DNA from: Citrobacter freundii | GTDB lineage: Bacteria > Bacteroidota > Bacteroidia > Chitinophagales > Chitinophagaceae | DNA length: 64,000 nt | Assembly: GCA_003243445.1 (NCBI GenBank) | Contig: QFQQ01000004.1 | Span: 62,001 to 126,000 of the forward strand | Reading direction: 5' to 3' | Part shown: positions 9,379-17,458 of the stretch, piece after piece | How positions within the stretch are numbered: position 1 is the stretch's first letter | Layout of the letters: the number at the start of each line of letters is the position of its first letter | The notes under the pieces: model-generated | The model's database searches: none | What the model was told of the DNA's origin: nothing | Seen by the model: the letters and a program-made list of their open reading frames with translations, nothing else | Made by a program: the position numbers and the translations under genes

Positions 9379-9502
9379 ACGACTGATTTTGGTTTAAGAT
9401 TGAATCAGTACAAATATGAAAAACAAAAAACGAAACCAACCATACGGCTGATTTCGTTTAACGTCGATTTATCTTAAGGAAAATTAAAATCAGTATTAAT
9501 CC

Positions 9503-9832
9503 TTATGCCTTCTTTGCATTGGCTTTAACGTATGCAGTAACCTGTGCAGACTGTACTGAATCAAGTCTTGCCTTTGGAATCATTGATTTCAGGATGGGCT
9601 GCCATGCTTCATTTGTCCAGTTGTCTACTGGTTTTGCAGGGTGGCATCTTGAACATTTCGTAGAGTATACGGTCTTGCCCGCTTCAATTTCCGCAGCAGA
9701 CACAACTGGCTCTGCTGGTTTCGCAGGTGCTTCGGGTTGCTTATTGCGGTCGGCCACTGTAGGCGCCGTTTTGTTGTGACATGCTGCAAAAACTATCACT
9801 GCGGCTGTTGCTAAAAGGAACGTTCTTCTCAT
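9503..9832 (-). CDS. Lipoprotein monohaem cytochrome c
   Basis: 109 aa. Lipobox FAAC with C18 as lipid anchor, then a proline/alanine/lysine-rich linker, then a compact cytochrome c domain. The haem site is C60-S-R-C63-H64; M84 in LKSMIPKA is the likely distal ligand. The protein would sit in the periplasm tethered to a membrane and carry electrons, possibly for an oxidase or reductase encoded elsewhere; no partner gene is next to it. ATG at 9832. Confidence 0.85.
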   Translation of the reverse strand: MRRTFLLATAAVIVFAACHNKTAPTVADRNKQPEAPAKPAEPVVSAAEIEAGKTVYSTKCSRCHPAKPVDNWTNEAWQPILKSMIPKARLDSVQSAQVTAYVKANAKKA

Positions 9833-9916
9833 GGTGGATCAGTATTTTGAGCGGTAAAATAGTTCAAAAGGGGCTATTTAAAAAACCGTTTTTAATTCTT
9901 TAACATCCGCGGAAGA

Positions 9917-10053
9917 AAAGGTTCCAGAGGTTTCAGATGTTTCAGAGGTTTCAGAGGTTCCTCACATCGAAGACATTTTTTTTCATTAGTAAATGCCTCA
10001 ACCTGCGGCAGCAACCTATGGAACTCCTGGAACCCATGGAACCCCTGGAACCT
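9917..10053. repeat. GGTTCC-word inverted repeat, core in minus orientation (copy B)
   Basis: Left arm repeats GGTTCCAGAGGTTTCAGA-type units, right arm repeats CCTGGAACCC-type units. The centre has CTCAACCTGCGGCAGCAACC, matching copy A and, reversed, copies C and D. It fills the spacer between the cytochrome gene and the 3' end of serS. Confidence 0.75.
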
Positions 10054-10058
10054 TTTTC

Positions 10059-11330
10059 TCAAACCAACTTCTCCCCACCAAAATACCCATGCAACACTTC
10101 CGGCAACCTGATCCCCTCCGCCGTTTGATTATTTTCCAGCAGGCAGGCAACGATCCTTGGCAATGCCAGGGAGCTTCCATTCAGTGAGTGGAGAAGCTGT
10201 GTTTTGCCATTTGCGTCTTTGAAACGGATCTTCATACGGTTGGTCTGATACGCTTCAAAATTGGAAACCGAGCTTACTTCCAGCCATCTTTCCTGTGCGG
10301 CGCTGAACACTTCGAAATCGTAAGTAAAGGCTGAAGTAAAACTCATATCGCCACCACATAATTTCAAAATGCGGTAAGGCAGCTCAAGTGTATTCAGCAG
10401 TTTCTCTACGTGGGAAACCATTTCTTCCAATGTTTCATAACTCTTTTCAGGATGCACCAGTTGAACGATCTCTACTTTTTCAAACTGATGCACGCGATTC
10501 AACCCTCTCACATCTTTGCCAAAGCTTCCCGCTTCACGACGGAAGCAAGGGGAATAAGCCGTCATACGGATCGGCAGATCATCCGCCTTGACGATCTCAT
10601 CACGATAGATATTGGTCACCGGCACTTCTGAAGTCGGGATCATATAAAGATTATCAGCAGGCATATAATACATCTGGCCTTCTTTGTCCGGCAACTGACC
10701 CGTACCATATGCTGTAGCCTCATTCACCATAAAAGGTGGCAGGTATTCGGTGTAACCCGCGGCTGTATTGAAATCCAGGAAATACTGGACCAGGGCACGC
10801 TGCAATTTTGCGCCCTTGCCTTTATACAGCGGGAAACCGCTACCCGTGATCTTCGCACCGGTTTCAAAATCTACAATATCATACTGACGGATCAGGTCCC
10901 AGTGGGGAACAGAACCTTCGGGCAATTGAGGTTTAACGCCGCCTTCCCGCGCCACTACGTTATCAGCAGGAGTCTTGCCAGCCGGCACATTGTCTGATGG
11001 CAGGTTGGGCAACTTCAGCAGCAGATCCGTCAATTGTTTTTCTGTTTCAGCCAGCTGCTCATTGATCGGCTGCAACGAAGCATTCAAGCCGGCAACCGCC
11101 TGTTTCCTTTGCTCTGCCTCTTCTTTCTGTCCCTTCGCCATCAACTGACCGATCTCTTTCGAAATACTGTTAACCTGCGATTTGGTTGTATCGAACTCAA
11201 GCTGAAGTTTCTTACGCTGATCATCCAGGGCAATGATATCATCAACAAGGCCCGGTTCTCCGAAATACTTTACCGCCAGCTTTTTCTTCACCAACGCTGG
11301 ATCCTGGCGTAATTGCTGTAATTGCAACAT
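10059..11330 (-). CDS. serS: Seryl-tRNA synthetase
   Basis: 423 aa from the ATG at 11330 (MLQLQQLRQDP), the normal length for SerRS; an in-frame TTG at 11348 is unlikely. The N-terminal long antiparallel coiled coil (about residues 25-110, rich in K, Q and E) binds the tRNA-Ser long arm. The class II core follows, with motif 2 (CFRREAGSFGKDVRG) and motif 3 (LNGSSLALPRIVACLLENNQ), which bind ATP and seryl-adenylate. Charges tRNA-Ser in the cytosol. Preceded by a good -7 box at 11346-11353. Confidence 0.98.
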   Translation of the reverse strand: MLQLQQLRQDPALVKKKLAVKYFGEPGLVDDIIALDDQRKKLQLEFDTTKSQVNSISKEIGQLMAKGQKEEAEQRKQAVAGLNASLQPINEQLAETEKQLTDLLLKLPNLPSDNVPAGKTPADNVVAREGGVKPQLPEGSVPHWDLIRQYDIVDFETGAKITGSGFPLYKGKGAKLQRALVQYFLDFNTAAGYTEYLPPFMVNEATAYGTGQLPDKEGQMYYMPADNLYMIPTSEVPVTNIYRDEIVKADDLPIRMTAYSPCFRREAGSFGKDVRGLNRVHQFEKVEIVQLVHPEKSYETLEEMVSHVEKLLNTLELPYRILKLCGGDMSFTSAFTYDFEVFSAAQERWLEVSSVSNFEAYQTNRMKIRFKDANGKTQLLHSLNGSSLALPRIVACLLENNQTAEGIRLPEVLHGYFGGEKLV

Positions 11331-11345
11331 GATAAAAGATTTGCG

Positions 11346-11353
11346 CAAAGATA
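11346..11353 (-). promoter_or_regulatory. -7 box of serS
   Basis: TATCTTTG on the minus strand, an exact TAnnTTTG match, 15 nt before the serS ATG. No convincing TTG is seen at the -33 position. Confidence 0.5.
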
Positions 11354-11365
11354 GGGTGAGGGAGG

Positions 11366-11555
11366 AAAGGTTCCAGAGGTTTAAAAGGTTTCAGAGGTTC
11401 CATAGGTTGCTGCCGCGGTTTGAGAATTTTACCGGTAAACGAAGTATTTCCGGCTTGAAAAACCTCTGGAACTTCTGGAACCTCTGGAACTCTTGGAACC
11501 CCTCAAACCTATGGAACCTCTGAAACCTTTGAAACCTCTGAAACCTCTGGAACCT
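11366..11555. repeat. GGTTCC-word inverted repeat, core in plus orientation (copy C)
   Basis: The longest copy. Left arm GGTTCCAGAGGTTTAAAAGG and TTTCAGAGGTTCCATAGG; core GGTTGCTGCCGCGGTTTGAG at 11405-11424, then AATTTTACCGGTAAACGAAG; right arm about ten tandem CCTCTGGAAC/CCTTTGAAAC units running to 11555. It lies in the divergent spacer between serS and the 114-aa gene, so it overlaps the region where both promoters must be. Confidence 0.8.
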
Positions 11556-11565
11556 TCCCTCCCCT

Positions 11566-11573
11566 TACCTTTG
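11566..11573 (+). promoter_or_regulatory. -7 box abutting the 114-aa gene
   Basis: TACCTTTG, an exact TAnnTTTG match, with only CAAA between it and the ATG at 11578. Transcription would start at or next to the A of ATG, giving a leaderless mRNA. Confidence 0.5.
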
Positions 11574-11577
11574 CAAA

Positions 11578-11922
11578 ATGTTTGCAGCAGACGATCTTCA
11601 ACAGCGGTGGTGGAACCTTGAATCCAAATTAGTAGAGCGTTTCGGGAAAAAACCTGATATGGAAGCGATCCTTTTCCTGATAGGTATGCAGGAATTCGGG
11701 GCGATCAAACCGAAGTTTACCAAAGAGCAAAAGCAGGACCTGATGCATGTGGCGATCTGCCGCCTGCTCTCTCCAAGCGGCTATTACGAACTGGAACGCG
11801 TAGATGATGAAGGCTGGCCGCATTTTCGCCAGCTGAAACCCATGCCGGATATGAAACCTTTTGAACAGGAGAATTTTTTGAAAGATCATGTTTTGCTTTA
11901 TTTTGAGGAACAGGGTTTCTAA
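11578..11922 (+). CDS. Small conserved hypothetical protein
   Basis: 114 aa, soluble and mixed acidic/basic. It contains RWWNLESKLVERFGKKPDME, MQEFGAIKPKFTKEQKQDLM, AICRLLSPSGYYELERVDDEG and HFRQLKPMP. I do not recognise a characterised domain; to my recollection similar uncharacterised proteins occur in Bacteroidota. The codon use matches neighbouring genes, and a -7 box placed directly before the ATG supports expression. It is flanked by two copies (C and D) of the GGTTCC repeat family. Confidence 0.75.
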   Translation: MFAADDLQQRWWNLESKLVERFGKKPDMEAILFLIGMQEFGAIKPKFTKEQKQDLMHVAICRLLSPSGYYELERVDDEGWPHFRQLKPMPDMKPFEQENFLKDHVLLYFEEQGF

Positions 11923-11923
11923 A

Positions 11924-12041
11924 AAGGTTCCAGAGGTTTCAGGGGTTCCAGGAGTTCCGGAGGTTGCTGCCGCTGTTTGAGAATTTTACCGGTAAACGAA
12001 ATATTTCCGCCTTGAGAAACCTCTGGAACCCCTGGAACCTA
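11924..12041. repeat. GGTTCC-word inverted repeat, core in plus orientation (copy D)
   Basis: Left arm GGTTCCAGAGGTTTCAGGGG then TTCCAGGAGTTCCGGAGG; core GGTTGCTGCCGCTGTTTGAG followed by AATTTTACCGGTAAACGAAA at 11963-12002, almost identical to copy C; right arm GAAACCTCTGGAACCCCTGG. It begins right after the stop of the 114-aa gene. Confidence 0.8.
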
Positions 12042-12066
12042 TTCACCCCAAACGAACACTAACTGC

Positions 12067-12777
12067 ATGAAAAGACTTTTTCTCCTTCCCTTTTTTCTCC
12101 TTTCCCTTTTTTCCCTCTTAGCCCAGGAGAACGTTACGGTCAGGAAAAAGGACCGAAAGAAAGATGTGTTGCTGCAAACTAATTATGGAGATATCGTTCT
12201 TCGTCTCTCTGATTCAACGCCATTGCACCGGGACAATTTTATACGCCTTGTAAAAAGTGGTTATTACGATAGCGTTTTGTTTCATCGTGTGATCAATCGC
12301 TTTATGATACAGGCAGGTGATGGCGACAGCAAACATGCTCCGGCAGGAAAGCCTTTAGGAGAAGGTGGTCCTAATTATACAATACCCGCAGAATTCCGTC
12401 CAACACTTTTCCATCAAAAAGGTGTGCTGGCCGCAGCGCGTGAAGGGGACAATGTAAATCCTTCGAAAGCAAGCAGCGGTAGCCAGTTCTATATTGTGCA
12501 GGGAAAAAAGTTTACAGATGCCGGACTGGATTCTGTTGAAACATACCGCATCAAAAGAAAGATCCCTGCTGATCAGCGCGAGGTTTATAAAACGATCGGC
12601 GGCACCCCGCACCTGGATCAGAATTATACCGTGTTTGGAAGAGTAGTGAAAGGGTTGGATGTGGTGGATACTATCGCGGCTGTAGAAACGAGTAAAGGGC
12701 AGGATAGGGACAGGCCGTTGAAGGATGTGGTGATTTTGAAAGCGAAGCTGGTGAAGAGGAAGAAGAAGATCAAATAA
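12067..12777 (+). CDS. Periplasmic cyclophilin-type peptidyl-prolyl isomerase
   Basis: 236 aa with a signal peptide ending around residue 20 (LSLFSLLAQ). The cyclophilin core is clear: TNYGDIVLRL, NFIRLVKSGYYDSVLFHRVI, NRFMIQAGDGD, then SSGSQFYIVQGKKFT and a C-terminal YTVFGRVVKGLDVVDTIA. The FHRVI..FMIQ.GD segment carries the catalytic arginine. It would catalyse proline cis-trans isomerisation during folding of exported proteins in the periplasm. An insert between the QFYIVQG and YTVFGRV segments (about 40 residues) is longer than in minimal cyclophilins. Single gene. Confidence 0.93.
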   Translation: MKRLFLLPFFLLSLFSLLAQENVTVRKKDRKKDVLLQTNYGDIVLRLSDSTPLHRDNFIRLVKSGYYDSVLFHRVINRFMIQAGDGDSKHAPAGKPLGEGGPNYTIPAEFRPTLFHQKGVLAAAREGDNVNPSKASSGSQFYIVQGKKFTDAGLDSVETYRIKRKIPADQREVYKTIGGTPHLDQNYTVFGRVVKGLDVVDTIAAVETSKGQDRDRPLKDVVILKAKLVKRKKKIK

Positions 12778-12968
12778 ATTTTAGAGGCAGTTCATGTGCA
12801 GGCGGACTATATTCTATAATAGCTCAATTTAGCTATCACAATATCAATCTCAGGCCTGACCGTAAAAAGCGTTTCACGCGTCACGACCGCAAAAATATGC
12901 GTAAAATTGACCTTTGTTCCGGTGAAAAAGCAGAACGACATTACCCTCAACTTTAATAACTAAATCCT

Positions 12969-13011
12969 TATTTGCATAGGTAATATTAAATTGATCTTAT
13001 CTATGCAAATA
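12969..13011. promoter_or_regulatory. Perfect 11-bp inverted repeat over the ORF6N start codon
   Basis: TATTTGCATAG (12969-12979) and CTATGCAAATA (13001-13011), 21-bp spacer. The right arm contains the ATG at 13003. It could be an operator for autoregulation or an RNA stem that hides the start codon. Confidence 0.55.
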
Positions 13012-13524
13012 ATTCAAAGCATTCAAAACAGAATATATCATGTAAGGAATGAACGCGTCATGTTAGACTTTGACCTGGCAGACTTATATGAGGTGACAAC
13101 CAAGGCATTAAATCAAGCGGTAAAACGAAACATTCTTCGCTTCCCGGATGATTTCATGTTCAGACTTACAATTTTAGAATGGCACCAACTGCGGTCACAA
13201 ATTGTGACCGCATCCCAAAACAAACGGAATTCCACTGTTACACCTTATGTTTTCACAGAACAGGGAGTTGCCATGCTGAGCGGCGTTTTAAACAGCGAAA
13301 GGGCTATCAAAATGAATATTGCCATTATGCGGGCTTTTATTGAAATCCGGAAAATTCTGATCCAGGAAATTGACTTGCAGGAACAAATTCAAAAGATAAA
13401 GGAGAGGTTGGGAGGCCATGATGCGCAACTAAGTCAGATATATGATGCATTGGAGAATCTCGTAAATGAAAAAGTTGCTCAACTGAAATGGCAGTCACGA
13501 GTAAGAATTGGTTTCAAAGAATAG
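13003..13524 (+). CDS. ORF6N domain DNA-binding protein
   Basis: 173 aa from the ATG at 13003 (MQIIQSIQNRIYHVRNERVM); a TTG at 12991 is also open. The ORF6N hallmarks are present: VMLDFDLADLYEV, KALNQAVKRNILRFPDDFMF, LRSQIVT and PYVFTEQGVAMLSGVLNSERA, then a coiled-coil tail (about 115-165). Family knowledge: ORF6N is related to KilA-N domains of phage and large DNA viruses and is thought to bind DNA; it occurs alone in many Bacteroidota chromosomes with unknown role. No phage or transposon genes surround it. An inverted repeat spans its start codon and a perfect palindrome lies inside it. Confidence 0.9.
   Translation: MQIIQSIQNRIYHVRNERVMLDFDLADLYEVTTKALNQAVKRNILRFPDDFMFRLTILEWHQLRSQIVTASQNKRNSTVTPYVFTEQGVAMLSGVLNSERAIKMNIAIMRAFIEIRKILIQEIDLQEQIQKIKERLGGHDAQLSQIYDALENLVNEKVAQLKWQSRVRIGFKE
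13191..13211. repeat. Perfect 21-bp palindrome inside the ORF6N gene
   Basis: Ten-base arms GCGGTCACAA and TTGTGACCGC around one central A. It encodes the LRSQIVTAS segment that is conserved in the family. It may be coincidence of a conserved motif or a protein-binding site. Confidence 0.6.
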
Positions 13525-13533
13525 TTTATTTAA

Positions 13534-13577
13534 ATGAAAACGGGTTGATCAGGAAATCCCAATCAACCCGTTTTCTA
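13534..13577. terminator. Bidirectional terminator between ORF6N and TonB-receptor genes
   Basis: Perfect 14-bp stem GAAAACGGGTTGAT (13536-13549) with ATCAACCCGTTTTC (13562-13575), 12-nt loop. A-run before and T-run after on either strand; it separates two convergent genes. Confidence 0.85.
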
Positions 13578-13607
13578 TAAACTCAACACTACTGTCTTCA
13601 TTCACTC

Positions 13608-16079
13608 TTACTGCTGTCCACCCACCGGCGAACCACTTTGACCCGCGGCACGCTTATTCTCATCATCCAATCCTGTCTTACGCTGACGCGCTGCTTTTAC
13701 CTGGTTACTGCCGAAGCGATAAGTAAAGTTCAGTTTGAACTGACGGCTTTCCCAATTACCACTTGCAATGTTCGTCACACCGGTAAAATTGCTCTCTCCT
13801 TTAAACTTCAGCAATTTGAACATATCCGTTACCACAGCTCTCACTGTACCATTTCCTTTTAAGATGGTTTTGGTAAAACCACCATCGATGCCATAGATCG
13901 CACGGCTCTTGAATGTTCCCTGCCAGATCGTTGGTGAGTTGTAGAAACCGGTCAACTCGGCATTGATCGTTTTGCTCAGCTTGAATGTATTCTGCATGTA
14001 GAAACTTGCGGCAAATACATCCAGGTTGATATTTCTGTCGCCACCACCAAAGTTTGCTTTGTAGTGTGAATAGTATGTATTCAGGTTTGCAAAGAAGCTA
14101 TACCATTTATACTGGAATGGATAGCTGATGTTCAGGCTGATGATATCCTGTGTCGCCAGGTTCTTCTTGATCAGGTATGCCTCAGACTTGTTGATCGTGT
14201 CAGGCAACTGAGTGAAGATATCTTTCACATGGCTATAGTTCAGCGCTGTGTTCAGTCTGTACTTATAGGTGTGCGTGATACCAAAGCTATTCGTATACTG
14301 AGGTCTCAGCTGCGTGTTACCTTTCATATAGGTATAGTCATTCAGTTTGAACTCAAATGGGTTCAGATCCTGGTAAACAGGGCGGTCGATACGGCGGCTG
14401 TATGTCAGACCGAACTGGCTCATCGGGTTCTTGTTGAATGTGATCGCGGCACTTGGGAAGAAGTCTGTATAGTTCCTGCTGATCGTTGAATCATATGGCG
14501 CGTATCCGCCACCAGTCATCTGTTTCAAACCTGTTGAACGGCCGTCTGAATTCGTATTCTCCACACGCAGACCAGCCTGGATCATGAAGCCTTTGAACGC
14601 ACGGTTATAGTTTGCATACACCGCATTCACGTTTTCTTTATACGTAAACTTGTTGCTGCGGTCTTTGTCGATCACTTCACTGTTACCATATACATTGTAA
14701 CGCTGGAAATCGTTATCCGTATTTACATATCCCAATTTACCACCGAGACCGAGTCTTCCCTTTTTGAAGTTCTGCTCATAATCCACTTTTACAGAGTAAA
14801 TATCGATATCTGTCGGAGCGATCATGCGGTATACATTGCTGAATGTTGGCACGAGCTGTCCGTTGATCACATCGTAGTAATGGTTTGGCTGGAATTGGTT
14901 ACTACGGTTTTTATAGAAGCCATAGTCAGCATCCACGTTCAGTTCACTTCCGCCTGTCATAGCATAACGATAGTTCAGGTTGAAGTTTATGTTATCACGT
15001 TTCAGATCGTTATCACTGTTTGCCTGGAGCAGACGGACCTTTTCGTTTGTAGGTCTGTAAATAATATCCATTGGTCCTTTGCTGTCCATGCGGCCATCAG
15101 ACAGGTTACCGGTTACGATCGCACCGACTGTGCTTTTAGCGTTAAGGAAATAGTCCAGGCCTGCTTTGAAGTTGTGACCATTGTCATTGTAGTTCTTCAT
15201 GCGTTGGGTCTGATCAAAGATGGAATCCCCCTGGGCGCGGTACAATTTGAAGTTGCTTACGGTCAGGCCACGGTTATAGTTATAGTTACCAAACAGGTTC
15301 ACTTTTGCATTACGATGGTTGAGCGCAAGACCAGCATTGTATTTGCCATAAGTACCGATGGCATATCCTGCATTCACGGAACCGTTTGTACCAAAGGTCT
15401 TATTCTTTTTCAGTTTGATATTGATGATCCCTGCATTACCCGCTGCTTCATATTTTGCAGATGGGTTAGTGATCAGTTCCACCGCTTCGATCTGTGAAGA
15501 CTGCAATGTTTTCAGGAAGTTGGCAAGATCGGCGCCGGAAAGCGGGCTTGGTTTGCCATCGATAAATACCTGCACACCGTTTTTACCGGCAAGCGTGATG
15601 TTATCATCTTTATCAACCATTACACCAGGCGATTTGCGGAGGAGTTCCAACGCATCCTGGCCAACGGCATTGATAGTGCCTTCCACGTTCATGATGGTTT
15701 TATCAGCGCGTACTTCAACGATCGGCTTTTTGGAAGTAACGGTAACGCCGGCCATTGTTCCTTCGTTCTTCAGCAAAGTCACCGCCTCAACAGTAACATC
15801 GCCTGTTGCTACATCGAATGTTTTGGAATAAGTTGGAAGATAGCCAACATAAGAAACGCTGATGAGATATTTGCCGGCATCTGCCTGGAAAGAATAATTA
15901 CCCTGGTTATCTGACACTGTCAGTTTTACAACGGAAGAGTCTTTTGCTTTCAGCAGTGATACGGTTGTTTTCTCCAGGCCTTTTCCCTGCTGGTCTTTCA
16001 CCGAGCCGGAGATCTTTTGTGCGAATGTTGCCGAACTCAACAGAACGGCTGCAGTTAGTAGTGTCAATAATTTTCTCAT
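13608..16079 (-). CDS. TonB-dependent receptor-like outer-membrane protein with carboxypeptidase-regulatory domain
   Basis: 823 aa. Signal peptide MRKLLTLLTAAVLLSSATFA; residues about 21-105 form a CarboxypepD_reg-like Ig fold (KISGSVKDQQGKGLEKTTVSL, GNYSFQADAGKYLISVSYVGY). A plug-like region follows (about 115-225, with VFIDGKPSPLSGADLANFLK and IEAVELITNPSAKYEAAGNAG), then a large beta-barrel to the C-terminus with an outer-membrane family 3-type barrel. The tail (KAARQRKTGLDDENKRAAGQ onward) is hydrophilic and unusual for a barrel that should end in an aromatic strand; the aromatic YRFG strand sits about 35 residues before the end. Substrate unknown. Expressed from a -7 box at 16106-16113. 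Confidence 0.92.
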   Translation of the reverse strand: MRKLLTLLTAAVLLSSATFAQKISGSVKDQQGKGLEKTTVSLLKAKDSSVVKLTVSDNQGNYSFQADAGKYLISVSYVGYLPTYSKTFDVATGDVTVEAVTLLKNEGTMAGVTVTSKKPIVEVRADKTIMNVEGTINAVGQDALELLRKSPGVMVDKDDNITLAGKNGVQVFIDGKPSPLSGADLANFLKTLQSSQIEAVELITNPSAKYEAAGNAGIINIKLKKNKTFGTNGSVNAGYAIGTYGKYNAGLALNHRNAKVNLFGNYNYNRGLTVSNFKLYRAQGDSIFDQTQRMKNYNDNGHNFKAGLDYFLNAKSTVGAIVTGNLSDGRMDSKGPMDIIYRPTNEKVRLLQANSDNDLKRDNINFNLNYRYAMTGGSELNVDADYGFYKNRSNQFQPNHYYDVINGQLVPTFSNVYRMIAPTDIDIYSVKVDYEQNFKKGRLGLGGKLGYVNTDNDFQRYNVYGNSEVIDKDRSNKFTYKENVNAVYANYNRAFKGFMIQAGLRVENTNSDGRSTGLKQMTGGGYAPYDSTISRNYTDFFPSAAITFNKNPMSQFGLTYSRRIDRPVYQDLNPFEFKLNDYTYMKGNTQLRPQYTNSFGITHTYKYRLNTALNYSHVKDIFTQLPDTINKSEAYLIKKNLATQDIISLNISYPFQYKWYSFFANLNTYYSHYKANFGGGDRNINLDVFAASFYMQNTFKLSKTINAELTGFYNSPTIWQGTFKSRAIYGIDGGFTKTILKGNGTVRAVVTDMFKLLKFKGESNFTGVTNIASGNWESRQFKLNFTYRFGSNQVKAARQRKTGLDDENKRAAGQSGSPVGGQQ

Positions 16080-16105
16080 ACAATCCCTCTTTTAGATAAG
16101 GTGCA

Positions 16106-16113
16106 CAAAGGTA
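16106..16113 (-). promoter_or_regulatory. -7 box of the TonB-receptor gene
   Basis: TACCTTTG on the minus strand, an exact TAnnTTTG match 26 nt before the ATG at 16079. No clear -33 TTG. Confidence 0.5.
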
Positions 16114-16388
16114 ATTCTGTGTCATAGAAGTGTAAATCACTTGCCGACAAGTGGTGTAAAAACTGGCATGAACGGCTCAATTATTCCGGCAAACAGCGTT
16201 CGCGAATTTCGCCGACGCGAATTCCGCGAATTACAGTCCTGTTTTATGTACTTATCTCATTGGTTAGCATCTAATAATCAATAAAATTGAAAATTGTCTG
16301 ACAGTTTGAAGCAGTTGAAACCTTCCGGGGCTGAAAACACTAATTCGCGTAATTCGTGTCCTAAAATTCGTGTTCTGAAATTTGCTCC

Positions 16389-16396
16389 TATATTTG
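16389..16396 (+). promoter_or_regulatory. -7 box of gcvH
   Basis: TATATTTG, exact TAnnTTTG match, 18 nt before the gcvH ATG at 16415. Confidence 0.45.
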
Positions 16397-16414
16397 CGAA
16401 CTAAATCATTCATT

Positions 16415-16792
16415 ATGAGTTACCCAGCCAATCTCAAATACACAAAAGACCACGAATGGATCAGCCTCGAAGGCGATATTGCAACTATTGGTATTACTGA
16501 TTTTGCTCAGCGCGAACTGGGTGATATTGTTTATGTTGAAGTAGAAACGATCGGCAAGACGCTGGCTGCAGGTGCTGTTTTTGGAACAGTTGAAGCGGTT
16601 AAAACAGTATCCGATCTGTTCCTGCCGGTGGCCGGCACGATCCAGGAGCTGAATGCCGAACTGGCGAACGAGCCTGAACTGGTCAATTCCGACCCTTACG
16701 GAAAAGGCTGGATGGTGAAGATGAAGGTGGACAATCCCGCTGATGTTGACGGACTGCTGGATGCTGCAGGTTATGAGTCTGTTGTAGGATAA
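16415..16792 (+). CDS. gcvH: Glycine cleavage system H protein
   Basis: 125 aa from the ATG at 16415 (MSYPANLKYTKDHEWIS), the normal family length; an upstream in-frame TTG-type extension is not needed. The lipoyl site is K63 in FGTVEAVKTVSDLF. The H protein carries the aminomethyl group on lipoamide between the P, T and L proteins in glycine breakdown in the cytosol. The P and T genes are not in this window, which is common in Bacteroidota. The next gene is a sigma factor on the same strand after a 123-bp gap. Confidence 0.97.
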   Translation: MSYPANLKYTKDHEWISLEGDIATIGITDFAQRELGDIVYVEVETIGKTLAAGAVFGTVEAVKTVSDLFLPVAGTIQELNAELANEPELVNSDPYGKGWMVKMKVDNPADVDGLLDAAGYESVVG

Positions 16793-16915
16793 TCCAAAAC
16801 GGCAAATCTGTCCATTATTGAATTGCGTATATTTAATCAGTAATGCGCAAACCAACCGCATTATTGTTAAAGGGAGAAGAGACCACCGTTTCCAGTTCCC
16901 TTTTAACCCCAAAGC

Positions 16916-17458
16916 TTGAGCATATCTATTAAATACAGTGAACAGGAGCTCGTCGCGTTGTTACAACAACGTGCAGAGAATTCGTTTGGATACCTGTATG
17001 ATAATTACTCAGGTGCGCTATTGGGGGTCGTTGGGGGCATCATTGCAGACCAGGAAACGGCGAGGGATGTGTTACAGGAAGTATTTGTAAACATCTGGAA
17101 GAAGATCGAATCATACGATCCTGCCAAAGGCCGGCTTTTTACCTGGATGATGAATATTGCCCGGAACGCCGCCATAGACAAAATAAGATCCAGAAGCTAC
17201 CAGGACTCTCTTAAGAACCATTCCATTCCTGATAATGCTGATAACAATTTACCCGCAACAGGACCACAGGTCGATGATGTCGGGCTCAGGAAAGTATTGA
17301 ACCAACTTAAAGAAGAACATCGGGTACTGGTGGATTTATCTTATTTCCAGGGGTATACCCATGAAGAGATCTCAAAGGCTTTGAATATTCCTTTGGGAAC
17401 GGTAAAGACGCGTATAAGAAGCGCATTGACACATTTAAGAACAATGATAAAGCAGTAG
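16916..17458 (+). CDS. ECF RNA polymerase sigma factor (SigK/RskA-paired type)
   Basis: 180 aa. Region 2 is seen at LYDNYSGALLGVVGGIIADQ and ETARDVLQEVFVNIWKKI, FTWMMNIARNAAIDKIRSR; region 4 at LVDLSYFQGYTHEEISKALN and PLGTVKTRIRSAL. The frame has a stop at 16904, so the TTG at 16916 is the first possible start and gives the normal length. Its stop codon TAG overlaps the GTG of the next gene (TAGTG), which couples their translation. That gene encodes an RskA-like anti-sigma factor, so this sigma factor is probably held inactive at the membrane until a signal is received. Confidence 0.92.
   Translation: MSISIKYSEQELVALLQQRAENSFGYLYDNYSGALLGVVGGIIADQETARDVLQEVFVNIWKKIESYDPAKGRLFTWMMNIARNAAIDKIRSRSYQDSLKNHSIPDNADNNLPATGPQVDDVGLRKVLNQLKEEHRVLVDLSYFQGYTHEEISKALNIPLGTVKTRIRSALTHLRTMIKQ

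Larger units (their letters stand above)
16080..16414. other. Divergent promoter region with CGCGAATT-word repeats
   Basis: 335-bp spacer between the TonB-receptor gene (minus) and gcvH (plus). It holds a -7 box for each gene, a short palindrome CACTTG-CCGA-CAAGTG (16138-16153), and two facing blocks of CGCGAATT/AATTCGCG words at about 16199-16236 and 16336-16380. I see no coding sequence in it. Confidence 0.6.

Noticed and set aside
12991..13524. ORF6N gene as a prophage remnant
   Set aside because: No integrase, attachment repeats or phage structural genes are near; the surrounding genes are ordinary chromosomal ones.
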